Origin: Piscirickettsiaceae bacterium
GTDB lineage: Bacteria; Pseudomonadota; Gammaproteobacteria; Nitrosococcales; Methylophagaceae
NCBI GenBank assembly: GCA_024685975.1
Contig: JAIBDZ010000003.1
Location: 1 to 64,000 of the forward strand
Direction of reading: 5' to 3'
Length of the DNA stretch: 64,000 nt
Position 1 is the stretch's first letter, and each line of letters begins with the position of its first letter. Of this stretch, positions 1 through 8,570 are shown one piece after another. The position numbers were made by a program, and so were the translations under genes. The notes beneath the pieces were generated by a model. The model ran no database searches, had not been told where the DNA came from, and was given only the letters and a program-made list of their open reading frames with translations.

Positions 1-161
1 GAAATCAATATGGTGAATTTCTCCTTCTTCGTGGGTAGAGGGATAGGTCCGTGTACCTGTGCACCGGTCCTTTTCGCTGTGTTCACAATTTCCTGTGTAG
101 AGATATCAATAAGGCGATGATCGAACGCCTTTAGCCGAATCCGTATTCTCTGGTTTTGCAT
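1..161 (-). CDS. rpsJ: 30S ribosomal protein S10 (partial, C-terminus outside window)
   Basis: The first 53 codons read [19 protein letters not shown] and continue through [22 protein letters not shown], the highly conserved N-terminus of S10. S10 belongs to the 30S head and doubles as NusE in antitermination complexes. The ATG at 161 is preceded by a GGGAG ribosome-binding site about 8 bases upstream. The reading frame is open to the window edge, so the gene and the rest of the S10 operon continue beyond base 1. It lies about 330 bp downstream of tuf, separated by a structured leader. Identification is certain; the sequence beyond the edge cannot be judged. Confidence 0.97.
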   Translation of the reverse strand, partial: MQNQRIRIRLKAFDHRLIDISTQEIVNTAKRTGAQVHGPIPLPTKKEKFTILI

Positions 162-239
162 TCAACCCATCTCCCGATAAGGGTGTGAAATGTGGCGCTC
201 TTCAAAAAGCACTTTCACAAATCTACTAATTTTCAAGAC

Positions 240-270
240 AAAAAAACCCCTTCCCTTATAGAAGAGAAGG
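240..270 (-). terminator. Rho-independent terminator or attenuator in the rpsJ leader
   Basis: Read on the minus strand, a hairpin (outer arms CCTTC/GAAGG, inner CTT/AAG, one mismatch, 4-base loop) is followed by GGTTTTTTT. It ends about 79 bases before the rpsJ start and lies downstream of a candidate rpsJ promoter. It could therefore end tuf read-through and also act as an attenuator in the S10 leader. Three further hairpins precede it at about 295-360, including GGCTTC/GAAGCC and GCTTGA/TCAAGC arms. Confidence 0.75.
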
Positions 271-434
271 CGCATGCTTTTGATGCCCCTGCTTGAAGTT
301 CAAGCTACCCGTGGCTTCTAATTGAAGCCTTTTATTTCCACGGTCCGAATATGCGGGCCGTATTCATCATATTTCAAATTCCAAGCGTGTCATCAGCCAG
401 GTACTTTTAAATACATTTTGGCCTTCAGCAAACT

Positions 435-450
435 TGGGGGGCGCATCATA
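435..450 (-). promoter_or_regulatory. Candidate rpsJ (S10 operon) promoter with GC-rich discriminator
   Basis: On the minus strand a TATGAT -10-like hexamer (445-450) is followed at once by GCGCCCCCC. That GC-rich discriminator is typical of stringently controlled rRNA and ribosomal-protein promoters. No good -35 hexamer is found at 16-18 bp. Initiation here would give a leader of about 275 nt before rpsJ. The assignment is inference from motif and position. Confidence 0.5.
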
Positions 451-482
451 CCTGCCCTAATTGCCAATTACTACTATTTTTG

Positions 483-507
483 ACCAAGATCCTTATGGGA
501 TCTTGGT
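483..507 (-). repeat. Perfect 10-bp inverted repeat around the tuf stop codon
   Basis: The arms ACCAAGATCC and GGATCTTGGT are perfectly complementary with a 5-base loop containing the tuf TAA stop. On the minus strand the 3' side runs into CAAAAATAG rather than a U tract. It is therefore not a standard terminator, and may be an mRNA 3'-end stabilising or pausing hairpin. Confidence 0.7.
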
Positions 508-1680
508 TACAACGCCTGCGCCGACTGTTCTGCCACCTTCTCGTATCGCAAAACGCTGACCTTCTTCCATCGCAATCGGTGCAATCAAGGTTACGTCCAT
601 CTTAACGTTGTCTCCAGGCATGACCATTTCAACACCTTCCGGTAATTCACATGCGCCTGTTACGTCTGTTGTTCTGAAGTAGAATTGTGGACGGTAACCA
701 TTAAAGAATGGTGTGTGTCGGCCACCTTCATCTTTCGATAAAATGTACACTTCAGCTTCAAATTGGGTATGTGGCTTAATTGAACCAACATGCGCCAATA
801 CTTGACCACGTTCTACTTCTTCTCGTTTTGTACCACGTAGCAATACACCTACGTTGTCGCCCGCCCGACCTTCGTCAAGTAACTTACGGAACATTTCAAC
901 ACCAGTACATGTTGTTAACTGGGTGTCTTTGATACCAACAATTTCAATTTCTTCACCAACTTTGATGATGCCGCGCTCTACACGTCCTGTTACTACCGTA
1001 CCACGACCTGAGATTGAGAATACATCTTCAATCGGCATTAAGAAGGCACCATCAATAGCGCGTTCTGGTTCTGGGAAGTAGCTATCCATTGCATCAACTA
1101 ATTTCATGATAGCTGGTACACCAATTTCGCTTGTGTCGCCTTCTAACGCTTTTAACGCTGAACCAACTACGATTGGTGTGTCATCACCAGGGAAATCGTA
1201 TGAATCTAATAATTCACGTACTTCCATTTCAACAAGTTCGATTAATTCTTCGTCATCAACCATGTCTGCTTTGTTTAAGAACACAACAATATATGGAACA
1301 CCTACTTGGCGTGACAATAAGATATGTTCACGTGTTTGTGGCATTGGACCGTCTGCTGCGTTGACAACTAAGATCGCGCCGTCCATTTGCGCAGCACCTG
1401 TGATCATGTTTTTAACGTAGTCAGCATGGCCTGGGCAGTCTACGTGTGCATAGTGACGTGAGTCTGATTCGTATTCTACGTGTGCTGTTGAGATCGTAAT
1501 ACCACGTTCTCTTTCTTCTGGCGCGTTATCAATATCCGCGTAATCTTTAAATTCACCACCACGGGCTTCAGCCATTACTTTGGTAATCGCTGCTGTCAAT
1601 GTAGTCTTACCGTGATCTACGTGACCAATCGTTCCTACGTTAACGTGCGGCTTCGTTCTTTCAAATTTTTCTTTAGACAT
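493..1680 (-). CDS. tuf: Elongation factor Tu
   Basis: This 395-residue GTPase delivers aminoacyl-tRNA to the ribosomal A site. The P-loop GHVDHGKT is at residues 19-26, followed by the switch region [13 protein letters not shown] and NKAD. Domains II and III are complete and end in the conserved [10 protein letters not shown] tail. Length is normal. It is the last gene of a tRNA-Tyr/tRNA-Gly/tRNA-Thr/tuf unit, the gene order of the E. coli tufB operon. Immediately downstream comes rpsJ, which usually follows tufA. Many gammaproteobacteria carry two near-identical tuf genes, but only this copy is in the window. Confidence 0.98.
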   Translation of the reverse strand: MSKEKFERTKPHVNVGTIGHVDHGKTTLTAAITKVMAEARGGEFKDYADIDNAPEERERGITISTAHVEYESDSRHYAHVDCPGHADYVKNMITGAAQMDGAILVVNAADGPMPQTREHILLSRQVGVPYIVVFLNKADMVDDEELIELVEMEVRELLDSYDFPGDDTPIVVGSALKALEGDTSEIGVPAIMKLVDAMDSYFPEPERAIDGAFLMPIEDVFSISGRGTVVTGRVERGIIKVGEEIEIVGIKDTQLTTCTGVEMFRKLLDEGRAGDNVGVLLRGTKREEVERGQVLAHVGSIKPHTQFEAEVYILSKDEGGRHTPFFNGYRPQFYFRTTDVTGACELPEGVEMVMPGDNVKMDVTLIAPIAMEEGQRFAIREGGRTVGAGVVTKIP

Positions 1681-1773
1681 GACCAGAGTCTCCCCGTCAA
1701 TATTATCAAGTTATAACAAAAACAAACAGACAGAAATAACCCTGTCTAATCAACACTATTTAACAGTTTAGCG

Positions 1774-1849
1774 TGGAGCCCACAATCAGAATCGAACTGA
1801 TGACCTCATCCTTACCATGGATGCGCTCTACCGACTGAGCTATGCGGGC
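1774..1849 (-). tRNA. tRNA-Thr (anticodon GGT)
   Basis: The full cloverleaf reads on the minus strand: acceptor GCCCGCA pairing with TGTGGGC (one G-U), anticodon stem CATCC/GGATG around loop ATGGTAA (anticodon GGT), T arm ATCAG/CTGAT with TTCGATT loop, and encoded TCCA 3' end. It lies 93 bp upstream of tuf, the position of thrT in the tufB operon. Confidence 0.97.
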
Positions 1850-1865
1850 CATACTCCCAAAAAAT

Positions 1866-1939
1866 TGGAGCGGGTGATGGGAATCGAACCCACGTGATCA
1901 GCTTGGAAGGCTGGAGTTCTACCATTGAACTACACCCGC
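1866..1939 (-). tRNA. tRNA-Gly (anticodon TCC)
   Basis: The acceptor arms GCGGGTG/CACCCGC are perfect, the anticodon loop is CTTCCAA (anticodon TCC), the T loop TTCGATT lies in a GTGGG/CCCAT context, and CCA is encoded. The outermost anticodon-stem pair appears to be a C-A mismatch; everything else is regular, so it looks functional. It sits between tRNA-Tyr and tRNA-Thr as in the tufB operon. Confidence 0.96.
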
Positions 1940-1978
1940 ATAAACTCTTTTATTCGCTACCCTATCTTTAAATCTTAA

Positions 1979-2063
1979 TGGTGGAGGGGGGAGGATTCGA
2001 ACCTCCGAAGGCGAAGCCGTCAGATTTACAGTCTGATCCCTTTGGCCACTCGGGAACCCCTCC
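1979..2063 (-). tRNA. tRNA-Tyr (anticodon GTA)
   Basis: This 85-nt class II tRNA has acceptor arms GGAGGGG/CCCCTCC, anticodon loop CTGTAAA (GTA), a long variable arm with a GGCTTCGCC hairpin, a GGTTCGAATCC T arm and an encoded ACCA end. It is the first gene of the tRNA-tuf transcription unit. Confidence 0.97.
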
Positions 2064-2076
2064 ACGGAAACACGAC

Positions 2077-2105
2077 ATTATTCGGAAAACAGACCGACAT
2101 GTCAA
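2077..2105 (-). promoter_or_regulatory. Sigma-70 promoter of the tRNA-tuf operon
   Basis: On the minus strand a perfect -35 TTGACA (2100-2105) is followed after 17 bp by AATAAT (2077-2082). The predicted start is about 2070, only a few bases before the tRNA-Tyr 5' end at 2063. Confidence 0.75.
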
Positions 2106-2253
2106 CAACAAAAGTGTCTCATTGTGAAATTGTTTAAATGTAAGCAGATTGAAACTGGGTGATTTGATGTTATTCTGCGTAAGCGAAGCGCACATAGTAT
2201 ACTATTCTATTCTCTTTTCCTATCTAATTTAAAACCGACTCTGGAGTAACATT

Positions 2254-2799
2254 ATGGAGCAGTACCGCGGTACAACTATCCTTTCTTATCGTAGAAATGG
2301 ACAGGTTGTTATTGGTGGAGATGGGCAGGTCAGTCTCGGTAATACCGTGATGAAAGGCAATGCTCGTAAAGTACGTCGTTTGTATCATGATCAAGTGATC
2401 GCAGGATTTGCCGGCGGCACAGCCGATGCTTTTACCTTGTTCGAACGTTTCGAAGCCAAACTTGAAAAACACCAAGGTAATTTAACAAGAAGTGCGCTTG
2501 AACTCGCAAAAGATTGGCGTACAGATAGAATGATGCGTCGTTTAGAAGCATTATTGGCTGTCGCAGATAAAGACCAATCTTTAATCATTACCGGTAATGG
2601 CGATGTCATTGAACCTGAACAAGGTCTGATGGCTATTGGTTCAGGCGGCCCTTTTGCGCAATCTGCTGCCACAGCTTTAATGGAGAATACTGATTTAAGT
2701 GCACGTGATATTGTCGAGAAAGGCTTAAATATCGCTGCTGACATTTGTATCTATACCAACCACAACCTTACGATTGAAACCTTAGAAAGCGAGTCTTGA
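2254..2799 (+). CDS. hslV: ATP-dependent protease subunit HslV (ClpQ)
   Basis: This is the proteolytic subunit of the HslUV (ClpYQ) protease, a threonine peptidase forming a double hexamer capped by HslU. The conserved core [19 protein letters not shown] is present; the catalytic threonine should be residue 7, exposed after removal of a short MEQYRG propeptide. GNARKVRRL and [16 protein letters not shown] are also family-typical. Length (181 aa) is normal. The start is supported by CTGGAGTAA about 7 bases upstream. hslU begins 7 bp downstream, so the two are co-transcribed and translated in stoichiometry. A TATACT -10-like hexamer lies at 2198-2203 without a convincing -35 box. Confidence 0.97.
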   Translation: MEQYRGTTILSYRRNGQVVIGGDGQVSLGNTVMKGNARKVRRLYHDQVIAGFAGGTADAFTLFERFEAKLEKHQGNLTRSALELAKDWRTDRMMRRLEALLAVADKDQSLIITGNGDVIEPEQGLMAIGSGGPFAQSAATALMENTDLSARDIVEKGLNIAADICIYTNHNLTIETLESES

Positions 2800-2806
2800 G
2801 TCAATT

Positions 2807-4132
2807 ATGGACGCATTAACACCAAAACAAATTGTTGCAGAATTAGATAAACACATTATTGGTCAGCAAGCGGCTAAAAAAGCAGTCGCTATTGCCCTTC
2901 GTAACCGCTGGCGCAGAAAACAATTATCCGCTGACTTACAGCATGAAATCACGCCTAAAAACATTTTAATGATTGGCCCCACGGGTGTAGGTAAAACAGA
3001 AATCGCCCGTCGTTTGGCTTCTTTAGCGAAAGCCCCTTTTATTAAAGTAGAGGCCACTAAATTTACTGAAGTCGGTTATGTCGGCCGCGATGTTGAGTCT
3101 ATTATTCGTGATCTCGCAGAAATGGCGATGAAAATGCTTCGTGAACAAGCGGTCAAGTCATTCAAAGAAAAAGCGCAAGATGCGGCTGAAGAACGTATTC
3201 TTGATGCCTTGCTGACACCCGCTCGTGATGACACCCTAGATGAAGAATCTAATACCCGTCAACGATTCCGTAAAATGCTACGTGAAGGCAAATTGAACGA
3301 TCGTGAAATTGAATTGGAATTATCTGCTGCCAGTAATGTGGGGGTCGAAATCATGACGCCACCAGGCATGGAAGAAATGACCAATCAATTACAAGAAATG
3401 TTTCAGAACATGGGCAGTTCACGTACGGCAACCCGAAAATTAACCGTTGATAACGCCATGCGTTTATTAGTCGAAGAAGAAGCGGCTAAGTTGATCAATG
3501 AAGAAGATTTAAAAGCCCAGGTTATTGAGACTGTCGAACAAAGCGGTATCGTATTCTTAGATGAAATCGATAAAATCACCCAACGTAGTGAAGGTGGTGC
3601 TAGCGGTGCTGATGTATCACGTGCCGGTGTCCAACGTGACTTATTGCCCTTAGTTGAAGGTAGTACGGTGTCAACTAAATACGGCATGATCAAAACAGAT
3701 CATATTCTCTTTATCGCCTCTGGTGCTTTTCACCTGAGCAAACCTTCAGACTTAATTCCTGAGCTACAAGGCCGTTTGCCGATCCGTGTTGAACTCGATG
3801 CATTAGGCGCTGATGATTTTGTACGCATTTTAACTGAACCTGATGCGTCATTAACGGAGCAATATATCGCTTTACTGGGTACAGAAGGTATCACCATTTC
3901 TTTTTCTGATGATGGTCTAAAACAAATTGCGAAACTTGCCTGTGATGTCAATGAGCGCACTGAAAACATTGGTGCACGCCGACTTCACACCTTGTTAGAA
4001 AAATTATTAGAAGAAATCTCCTACGCAACGTTAGATGATGGCAACGAAACCATTGTGATCGATGCAGATTATGTGACACAACAACTGGGTGACTTAGTGC
4101 AAGACGAAGACTTGTCACGCTATATTCTATAG
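2807..4132 (+). CDS. hslU: HslU (ClpY) AAA+ unfoldase
   Basis: This is the ATPase partner that unfolds substrates and feeds them into HslV. The Walker A motif GPTGVGKT is at residues 57-64, followed by the pore-loop region [12 protein letters not shown]. An I-domain insertion lies at about 110-240, Walker B VFLDEID at about 249-255, and sensor residues with the conserved C-terminus [20 protein letters not shown] and a terminal RYIL that docks into HslV. The 441-aa length matches the family. It is immediately downstream of hslV and 7 bp upstream of the DUF971 gene. Confidence 0.98.
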   Translation: MDALTPKQIVAELDKHIIGQQAAKKAVAIALRNRWRRKQLSADLQHEITPKNILMIGPTGVGKTEIARRLASLAKAPFIKVEATKFTEVGYVGRDVESIIRDLAEMAMKMLREQAVKSFKEKAQDAAEERILDALLTPARDDTLDEESNTRQRFRKMLREGKLNDREIELELSAASNVGVEIMTPPGMEEMTNQLQEMFQNMGSSRTATRKLTVDNAMRLLVEEEAAKLINEEDLKAQVIETVEQSGIVFLDEIDKITQRSEGGASGADVSRAGVQRDLLPLVEGSTVSTKYGMIKTDHILFIASGAFHLSKPSDLIPELQGRLPIRVELDALGADDFVRILTEPDASLTEQYIALLGTEGITISFSDDGLKQIAKLACDVNERTENIGARRLHTLLEKLLEEISYATLDDGNETIVIDADYVTQQLGDLVQDEDLSRYIL

Positions 4133-4139
4133 AGCACTT

Positions 4140-4505
4140 ATGACGACTAAACAATCTTCCCCACCCGATACATTGGTTTTACATCGCCAATCCAAAACAT
4201 TGGAATTGACTTATGGCACCGATGTTTATTTGCTTCCAGCCGAATATTTACGTGTGTATTCGCCTTCTGCAGAAGTACAAGGTCATAGCCCAGATCAAGC
4301 TGTCTTGCAATTGAATAAAGAACAAGTCGGCATCGATCAGCTAGAGCCTGTCGGGCATTATGCCGTTAAGATTTATTTTGACGATGGTCATGATACTGGT
4401 TTGTATACTTGGAGTTACTTGTATACTCTGGCATCTGAATACCAACAGCGCTGGCAAATTTATTTAAATGACTTAGCGGCATCAGGCCACCAACGACAGG
4501 AATAA
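4140..4505 (+). CDS. DUF971 family protein (gamma-butyrobetaine hydroxylase-like N-terminal domain)
   Basis: This 121-residue protein carries the DUF971 fold: residues 10-40 give the first strands (LVLHRQSKTLELTYG, YLLPAEYLRVYSPSAEVQGH) and the end gives YAVKIYFDDGHDTGLYTWSYL. The family is a small all-beta metal-binding-type domain, also found as the N-terminal part of gamma-butyrobetaine dioxygenase. Stand-alone copies have been linked by context to iron-sulphur or quinone metabolism, but no firm function is known. Here it lies between hslU and ubiE, a common gammaproteobacterial arrangement, with short gaps on both sides consistent with one operon. Confidence 0.85.
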   Translation: MTTKQSSPPDTLVLHRQSKTLELTYGTDVYLLPAEYLRVYSPSAEVQGHSPDQAVLQLNKEQVGIDQLEPVGHYAVKIYFDDGHDTGLYTWSYLYTLASEYQQRWQIYLNDLAASGHQRQE

Positions 4506-4517
4506 AAGAGGTCGATT

Positions 4518-5264
4518 TTGGATAAAGACAATACGACACATTTTGGCTTCCAAGAAGTCCCGGTAAAAGATAAAGTGAAACGCGTTGCTGGCGTCTTTCA
4601 TTCTGTCGCCAATAAATATGATGTCATGAATGACTTGATGTCGATGGGCGTTCATCGTTTTTGGAAAAGATTCACCTTAAATGCCAGCCATGTCAGAAAA
4701 GGCGATCGTGTGTTAGACATCGCCGGTGGCACGGGCGATCTCACTATGCAGTTTTCAAAAATGGTGGGACGGACAGGCCACGTCATTCTCGCTGATATCA
4801 ATGAAAGCATGCTACAAGTGGGCCGTAATCGCCTCACTGACCATGGTATCGCCGGTAATGTAGATTATGTGCAAGCCAATGCAGAATCTTTGCCCTTCCC
4901 AGACAATTATTTCGACTGCATCACCATTGCTTTTGGCCTTCGTAATGTCACCGATAAAGATGCTGCTTTACGCTCGATGTACCGTGTTTTAAAGCCAGGT
5001 GGAAAATTGTTGGTATTAGAGTTCTCAAAACCAGCAGAATGGCTCGCACCCGTTTATGATCTTTACTCATTCAAACTCCTGCCTAAGATTGGCAAAGTCG
5101 TTTTAGATGATGAAGACAGTTATCGCTATCTTGCAGAGTCGATTCGCATGCATCCAGATCAAATGACGATGAAAACGATGATGGCAGACGCTGGGTTCGA
5201 ACGCTGTGATTATCATAATATGACGGCGGGTATTGTTGCTCTCCATAGTGGCTATAAATTTTAA
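4518..5264 (+). CDS. ubiE: Ubiquinone/menaquinone C-methyltransferase UbiE
   Basis: This SAM-dependent methyltransferase acts in ubiquinone (and menaquinone) synthesis. The start is TTG at 4518, preceded by AGAGG about 6 bases upstream; from there the protein aligns end to end with known UbiE, opening [18 protein letters not shown]. The SAM-binding motif [11 protein letters not shown] is at about residues 66-76. [18 protein letters not shown] and [24 protein letters not shown] are UbiE signatures. The 248-aa length is normal. It is followed by ubiJ and ubiB, the conserved ubiquinone-synthesis trio. Confidence 0.97.
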   Translation: MDKDNTTHFGFQEVPVKDKVKRVAGVFHSVANKYDVMNDLMSMGVHRFWKRFTLNASHVRKGDRVLDIAGGTGDLTMQFSKMVGRTGHVILADINESMLQVGRNRLTDHGIAGNVDYVQANAESLPFPDNYFDCITIAFGLRNVTDKDAALRSMYRVLKPGGKLLVLEFSKPAEWLAPVYDLYSFKLLPKIGKVVLDDEDSYRYLAESIRMHPDQMTMKTMMADAGFERCDYHNMTAGIVALHSGYKF

Positions 5265-5281
5265 CGATTCGACACTCACTC

Positions 5282-5881
5282 ATGACAACGGCGTTAACCC
5301 CTTTTCTTAAACCGATTGAATTTGCTATTAACAAAGCGTTGGCAGCGGATCCTGATACCCAACAAAAACTCATTGGCTTTGATGGGCAACGTATTACAGT
5401 CCATATAAGTGATGTGAACGTGATGATTCATGCGACCTTTACTCATCAAATGTTACGTTTGTCGAGTGGGGAAGAAGAGGATGCCGATCTCACGATTGCA
5501 GGTAAAGCCAGTGCTTTAGCAGGTTTAGGCAAAAATCCTGGTCATCTATTCTCAGATGACATTACGATTTATGGCAATGTGCAATTTGCCAAACAATTAC
5601 AAGATGTATTAGCTAGCTTTGAATTTGATTGGGAACATCATTTAGCCAAAATCACGGGAGATACCTTAGCCTTTCCTATTGCGCATGGACTGAGGCAGTT
5701 TGGACAATGGTTAAACCAAAGTCACCAATCGATGCAGCTTAATGTCAGCGAATATTTAAAAGAAGAAGCCAAGTTGTTACCTGATCGCAGCCAGGTTGCC
5801 CATCAATTATCACAAGTCGATTCATTACGTGCTGATCTTGACCGTCTAGAAGCCCGCATTAATCGTTTTTTGAAGCCATGA
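5282..5881 (+). CDS. ubiJ: Ubiquinone biosynthesis accessory factor UbiJ (SCP2 domain)
   Basis: This 199-residue protein has an SCP2-type lipid-binding domain in its first half and a coiled-coil-like C-terminus (VDSLRADLDRLEARINRFLK). UbiJ binds ubiquinone intermediates and, with UbiK, organises the soluble Ubi metabolon. The call rests on the SCP2-like N-terminal half and above all on the invariant ubiE-ubiJ-ubiB order. It ends one base before the ubiB start, so translation is probably coupled. Confidence 0.9.
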   Translation: MTTALTPFLKPIEFAINKALAADPDTQQKLIGFDGQRITVHISDVNVMIHATFTHQMLRLSSGEEEDADLTIAGKASALAGLGKNPGHLFSDDITIYGNVQFAKQLQDVLASFEFDWEHHLAKITGDTLAFPIAHGLRQFGQWLNQSHQSMQLNVSEYLKEEAKLLPDRSQVAHQLSQVDSLRADLDRLEARINRFLKP

Positions 5882-5882
5882 T

Positions 5883-7541
5883 ATGAATGTAAAACAATTC
5901 TTCCGGCTACTCAAAATCAACCATGTCCTAGCCAAACACCGCCTAGACGATATCATTCAAGCGACCCATCTGATTCGGCCTTTGCGTTATTTAAGTTATC
6001 TCTCACCTTATCGAATCACACATCGAAAAACGGTCCCACTAGGCGAACGCATCCGACTGGCCTTACAAGAATTAGGCCCTATTTTTGTGAAATTTGGCCA
6101 ACTGTTATCCACACGGCGAGACTTATTACCCGATGATATTGCTGATGCCTTAGCAAAACTGCAAGATCAAGTCGCCCCATTTGATAGTGACACTGCATTA
6201 CAGCTTATTCGAGAAACTTATGGTGAAAAAGAATTAGATCATTATTTTTCACATATTGATGATAAACCCTTAGCATCCGCATCTATTGCTCAAGTCTATG
6301 CTGCTACGTTGACTGATGGCCAAGACGTTATTCTAAAACTCGTCAGACCGGGCATTGAAAAAACGATTAAACACGATGTCGCCCTACTTTATACTATCGC
6401 TAATCTTGCTGAGCGTTACTGGTCAGAAGGCAAACGGCTTCATCCTGTCGAGGTTGTTTCTGAACTTGAAAAAAACCTGTTTGATGAATTAGACATGTTG
6501 CGTGAGGCCTCGTCGGCATCACAATTAAAACGCAACTTCGAAGATACCGACTTATTATATGTACCTGATATTAATTGGTCTTTGACCAAATCTAAACTGC
6601 TTGTTCAAGAGCGCGTTTATGGTATTCCTATTGGTGATATTGATGCTTTACGAGCCAAAAATGTCAATCTAGAACGACTAGCCGAAATTGGCGTTGAAAT
6701 CTTCTTTACGCAAATTTTCAAACACAGCTTTTTCCATGCTGATATGCATCCTGGCAATATTATGGTCGATGCCAGTGATCCTGAAAACCCTAAATATGTC
6801 GCGATAGACTTTGGCATCATGGGAACATTGGCACAGGATGACCAACGTTATTTAGCCGATAATTTTCTGGCCTTTTTTAATCATGATTACCGCCGTGTTG
6901 CTGAACTCCATATCGAGTCAGGCTGGGTGCCAGCGGATACTCGATTAGATGAATTTGAAGCCGCGATCCGAAGTGTGTGCGAACCAATCTTTGCTAAACC
7001 TTTAAAAGAAATCTCTTTTGGCCACTTGCTCTTACGATTATTCCAAACCGCTCGCCGTTTTAATATGGAAGTCCAACCACAACTGGTCTTATTGCAAAAA
7101 ACCTTATTAAATATCGAAGGCCTTGGCCGTCAGCTTTATCCTGATCTAGATTTATGGCAAACCGCTAAACCCATCTTAGAACAATGGATGAAAGAAAGAG
7201 TCAGTATTAGCAGTGCTTTCAAAACGCTTCAACAAGAAGCGCCGCAATGGCTCCATACCTTGCCTGAGTTACCTCGCCTTTTGCATGATGTCAGTCAACA
7301 AGCTCAAGCTGGCAAGTTGATGGTCAACCTCTCTAATAAAGATCTCAAACAAATAGAACGTAGCTTGCACCGCTCTCAACGTCATACCTTAAAAGCCATC
7401 AGCGGAGCGACATTCTTTATTAGTGCGACTATCATCGCTTATTTTGACACACGTCATGGCATTGCTGGTCTACCTGTCATGAGCTGGCTATTGGGTATTG
7501 CCGGTTCCATCTTATTATTTTCTAGTTTTAAACAACCTTAA
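5883..7541 (+). CDS. ubiB: Ubiquinone biosynthesis kinase-like ATPase UbiB
   Basis: This 552-aa member of the ABC1/ADCK/UbiB atypical kinase family has LGPIFVKFGQLLSTRRDLLP (the KxGQ motif), the Ala-rich loop ASASIAQVYAATL that replaces the P-loop, catalytic HADMHPGN and the metal-binding YVAIDFGIMG. Two hydrophobic helices at the C-terminus (about 500-520 and 525-545) anchor it in the membrane, as in E. coli UbiB. It stimulates ubiquinone synthesis in an ATPase-dependent way. It is the last gene of the ubi trio; djlA starts 13 bp later. Confidence 0.96.
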   Translation: MNVKQFFRLLKINHVLAKHRLDDIIQATHLIRPLRYLSYLSPYRITHRKTVPLGERIRLALQELGPIFVKFGQLLSTRRDLLPDDIADALAKLQDQVAPFDSDTALQLIRETYGEKELDHYFSHIDDKPLASASIAQVYAATLTDGQDVILKLVRPGIEKTIKHDVALLYTIANLAERYWSEGKRLHPVEVVSELEKNLFDELDMLREASSASQLKRNFEDTDLLYVPDINWSLTKSKLLVQERVYGIPIGDIDALRAKNVNLERLAEIGVEIFFTQIFKHSFFHADMHPGNIMVDASDPENPKYVAIDFGIMGTLAQDDQRYLADNFLAFFNHDYRRVAELHIESGWVPADTRLDEFEAAIRSVCEPIFAKPLKEISFGHLLLRLFQTARRFNMEVQPQLVLLQKTLLNIEGLGRQLYPDLDLWQTAKPILEQWMKERVSISSAFKTLQQEAPQWLHTLPELPRLLHDVSQQAQAGKLMVNLSNKDLKQIERSLHRSQRHTLKAISGATFFISATIIAYFDTRHGIAGLPVMSWLLGIAGSILLFSSFKQP

Positions 7542-7554
7542 CCACTGAACTGAT

Positions 7555-8334
7555 ATGTTTAAATATATTCTCGCGGCCTTGGGCTTTTATCTCTGGGGCA
7601 TTTTTGGCGCCATTTTAGGTTACTTTATTGGCGGCAGTTTTGATCGTGCCCGTGCTTTAGGCTTAGGTGCCGTGAACCCGCTCGGCAACGCTCAACGACA
7701 AGCCATCTTCTTAGAAACAACCTTTGTATTGATGGGTAAACTTGCAAAAGCAGATGGCCGGATCTCTCAAGAAGAAATCGACCATGTCGAAGATTTCATT
7801 CAAAAAATGGGCATGACGCCCCTACATCGTCAACAAGCAATTGAACAATTTAAACGCGGTGCAGCAGCAGATTTTGATATTGAGCCTGTACTCAAGCAGT
7901 TTATGTCTTCATGTGGCCAGACCTTGCATCTCAAACAAGTAATGATGATGTACTTAATTGTCATGGCGGCGGCAGATGGCCTTGTCGATGACACAGAACA
8001 GGATTTCCTTAGAACAATTGCCAGCCGATTAGGCTACCAAGATTACGAATTTCAACAAATGCTCGAAATGGTCTTGAACCAAAGTCACTTTCGACAAGGC
8101 GGCTCACAAGCTACCTCATCAAGTGCATTGGCTGATGCCTATAAAGCGCTTGGCGTCAGCGATACAGATAGTGATGCCGTCATAAAACGTGCTTATCGCA
8201 AACTGATGAGCCAATACCATCCTGACAAATTAATGGGCCAAGGTGTACCAGAAGACATGCTAGCAGTGGCAACAGAGCAAGCAAAAGAAATTCAAATTGC
8301 TTATGACCTAATCAAAAAACATCGAGAAAGCTAA
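7555..8334 (+). CDS. djlA: DnaJ-like membrane co-chaperone DjlA
   Basis: The order of parts is diagnostic: an N-terminal membrane helix with glycine motifs (AALGFYLWGIFGAILGYFIGG, about 4-24), a central TerB-like helical domain (about 50-180), and a C-terminal J domain (about 190-259) carrying the HPD tripeptide in QYHPDKLMGQG. DjlA is a type III J protein that stimulates DnaK at the inner membrane. Length (259 aa) is close to E. coli DjlA. It ends two bases before the convergent nrtS-like gene. Confidence 0.93.
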   Translation: MFKYILAALGFYLWGIFGAILGYFIGGSFDRARALGLGAVNPLGNAQRQAIFLETTFVLMGKLAKADGRISQEEIDHVEDFIQKMGMTPLHRQQAIEQFKRGAAADFDIEPVLKQFMSSCGQTLHLKQVMMMYLIVMAAADGLVDDTEQDFLRTIASRLGYQDYEFQQMLEMVLNQSHFRQGGSQATSSSALADAYKALGVSDTDSDAVIKRAYRKLMSQYHPDKLMGQGVPEDMLAVATEQAKEIQIAYDLIKKHRES

Positions 8335-8336
8335 CC

Positions 8337-8570
8337 TCAATCACGATACTTTTCATACCAAGCAGAGACGCTAGCAACACAATATGGTACGAAATAGGTC
8401 ATACCGCCTTTTACCCAATCAATGGAATGTCTCCCTATCAAGGCATCCCATTGATTGATCATATTGAGAATCGTTCCAACCACAATGGCGACATACACCC
8501 ATCGCCATTGTAGAAAATGTCTCAAATGTTGATAATTATTAAATGGGATTAGTCGGCGCAAAGACTTCAT
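8337..8570 (-). CDS. Small two-helix membrane protein, NrtS-like nitrate/nitrite transporter
   Basis: This 77-residue protein has a basic N-terminus, a hydrophobic helix (about 24-40) and a second amphipathic/hydrophobic stretch (about 52-70). The middle segment GTILNMINQWDALIG and the end DWVKGGMTYFVPYCVASVSA recall the NrtS family of small nitrate/nitrite transporters described first in cyanobacteria. I chose the internal Met at 8570; its first 10 codons overlap the 3' end of hmp by about 32 bp, so translation is probably coupled. Context with hmp and NsrR supports a nitrogen-oxide role. The family name is from memory of the motif and needs a profile search. Confidence 0.65.
   Translation of the reverse strand: MKSLRRLIPFNNYQHLRHFLQWRWVYVAIVVGTILNMINQWDALIGRHSIDWVKGGMTYFVPYCVASVSAWYEKYRD

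Noticed and set aside
1106-1420. 104-aa open frame antisense to tuf
   Set aside because: Fully inside a highly conserved gene, no ribosome-binding site, composition of a frame shadow.
1866-1939. tRNA-Gly as a pseudogene because of a C-A pair in the anticodon stem
   Set aside because: One terminal mismatch; acceptor, D and T arms, anticodon and CCA end are intact, and the gene sits in a conserved operon position.
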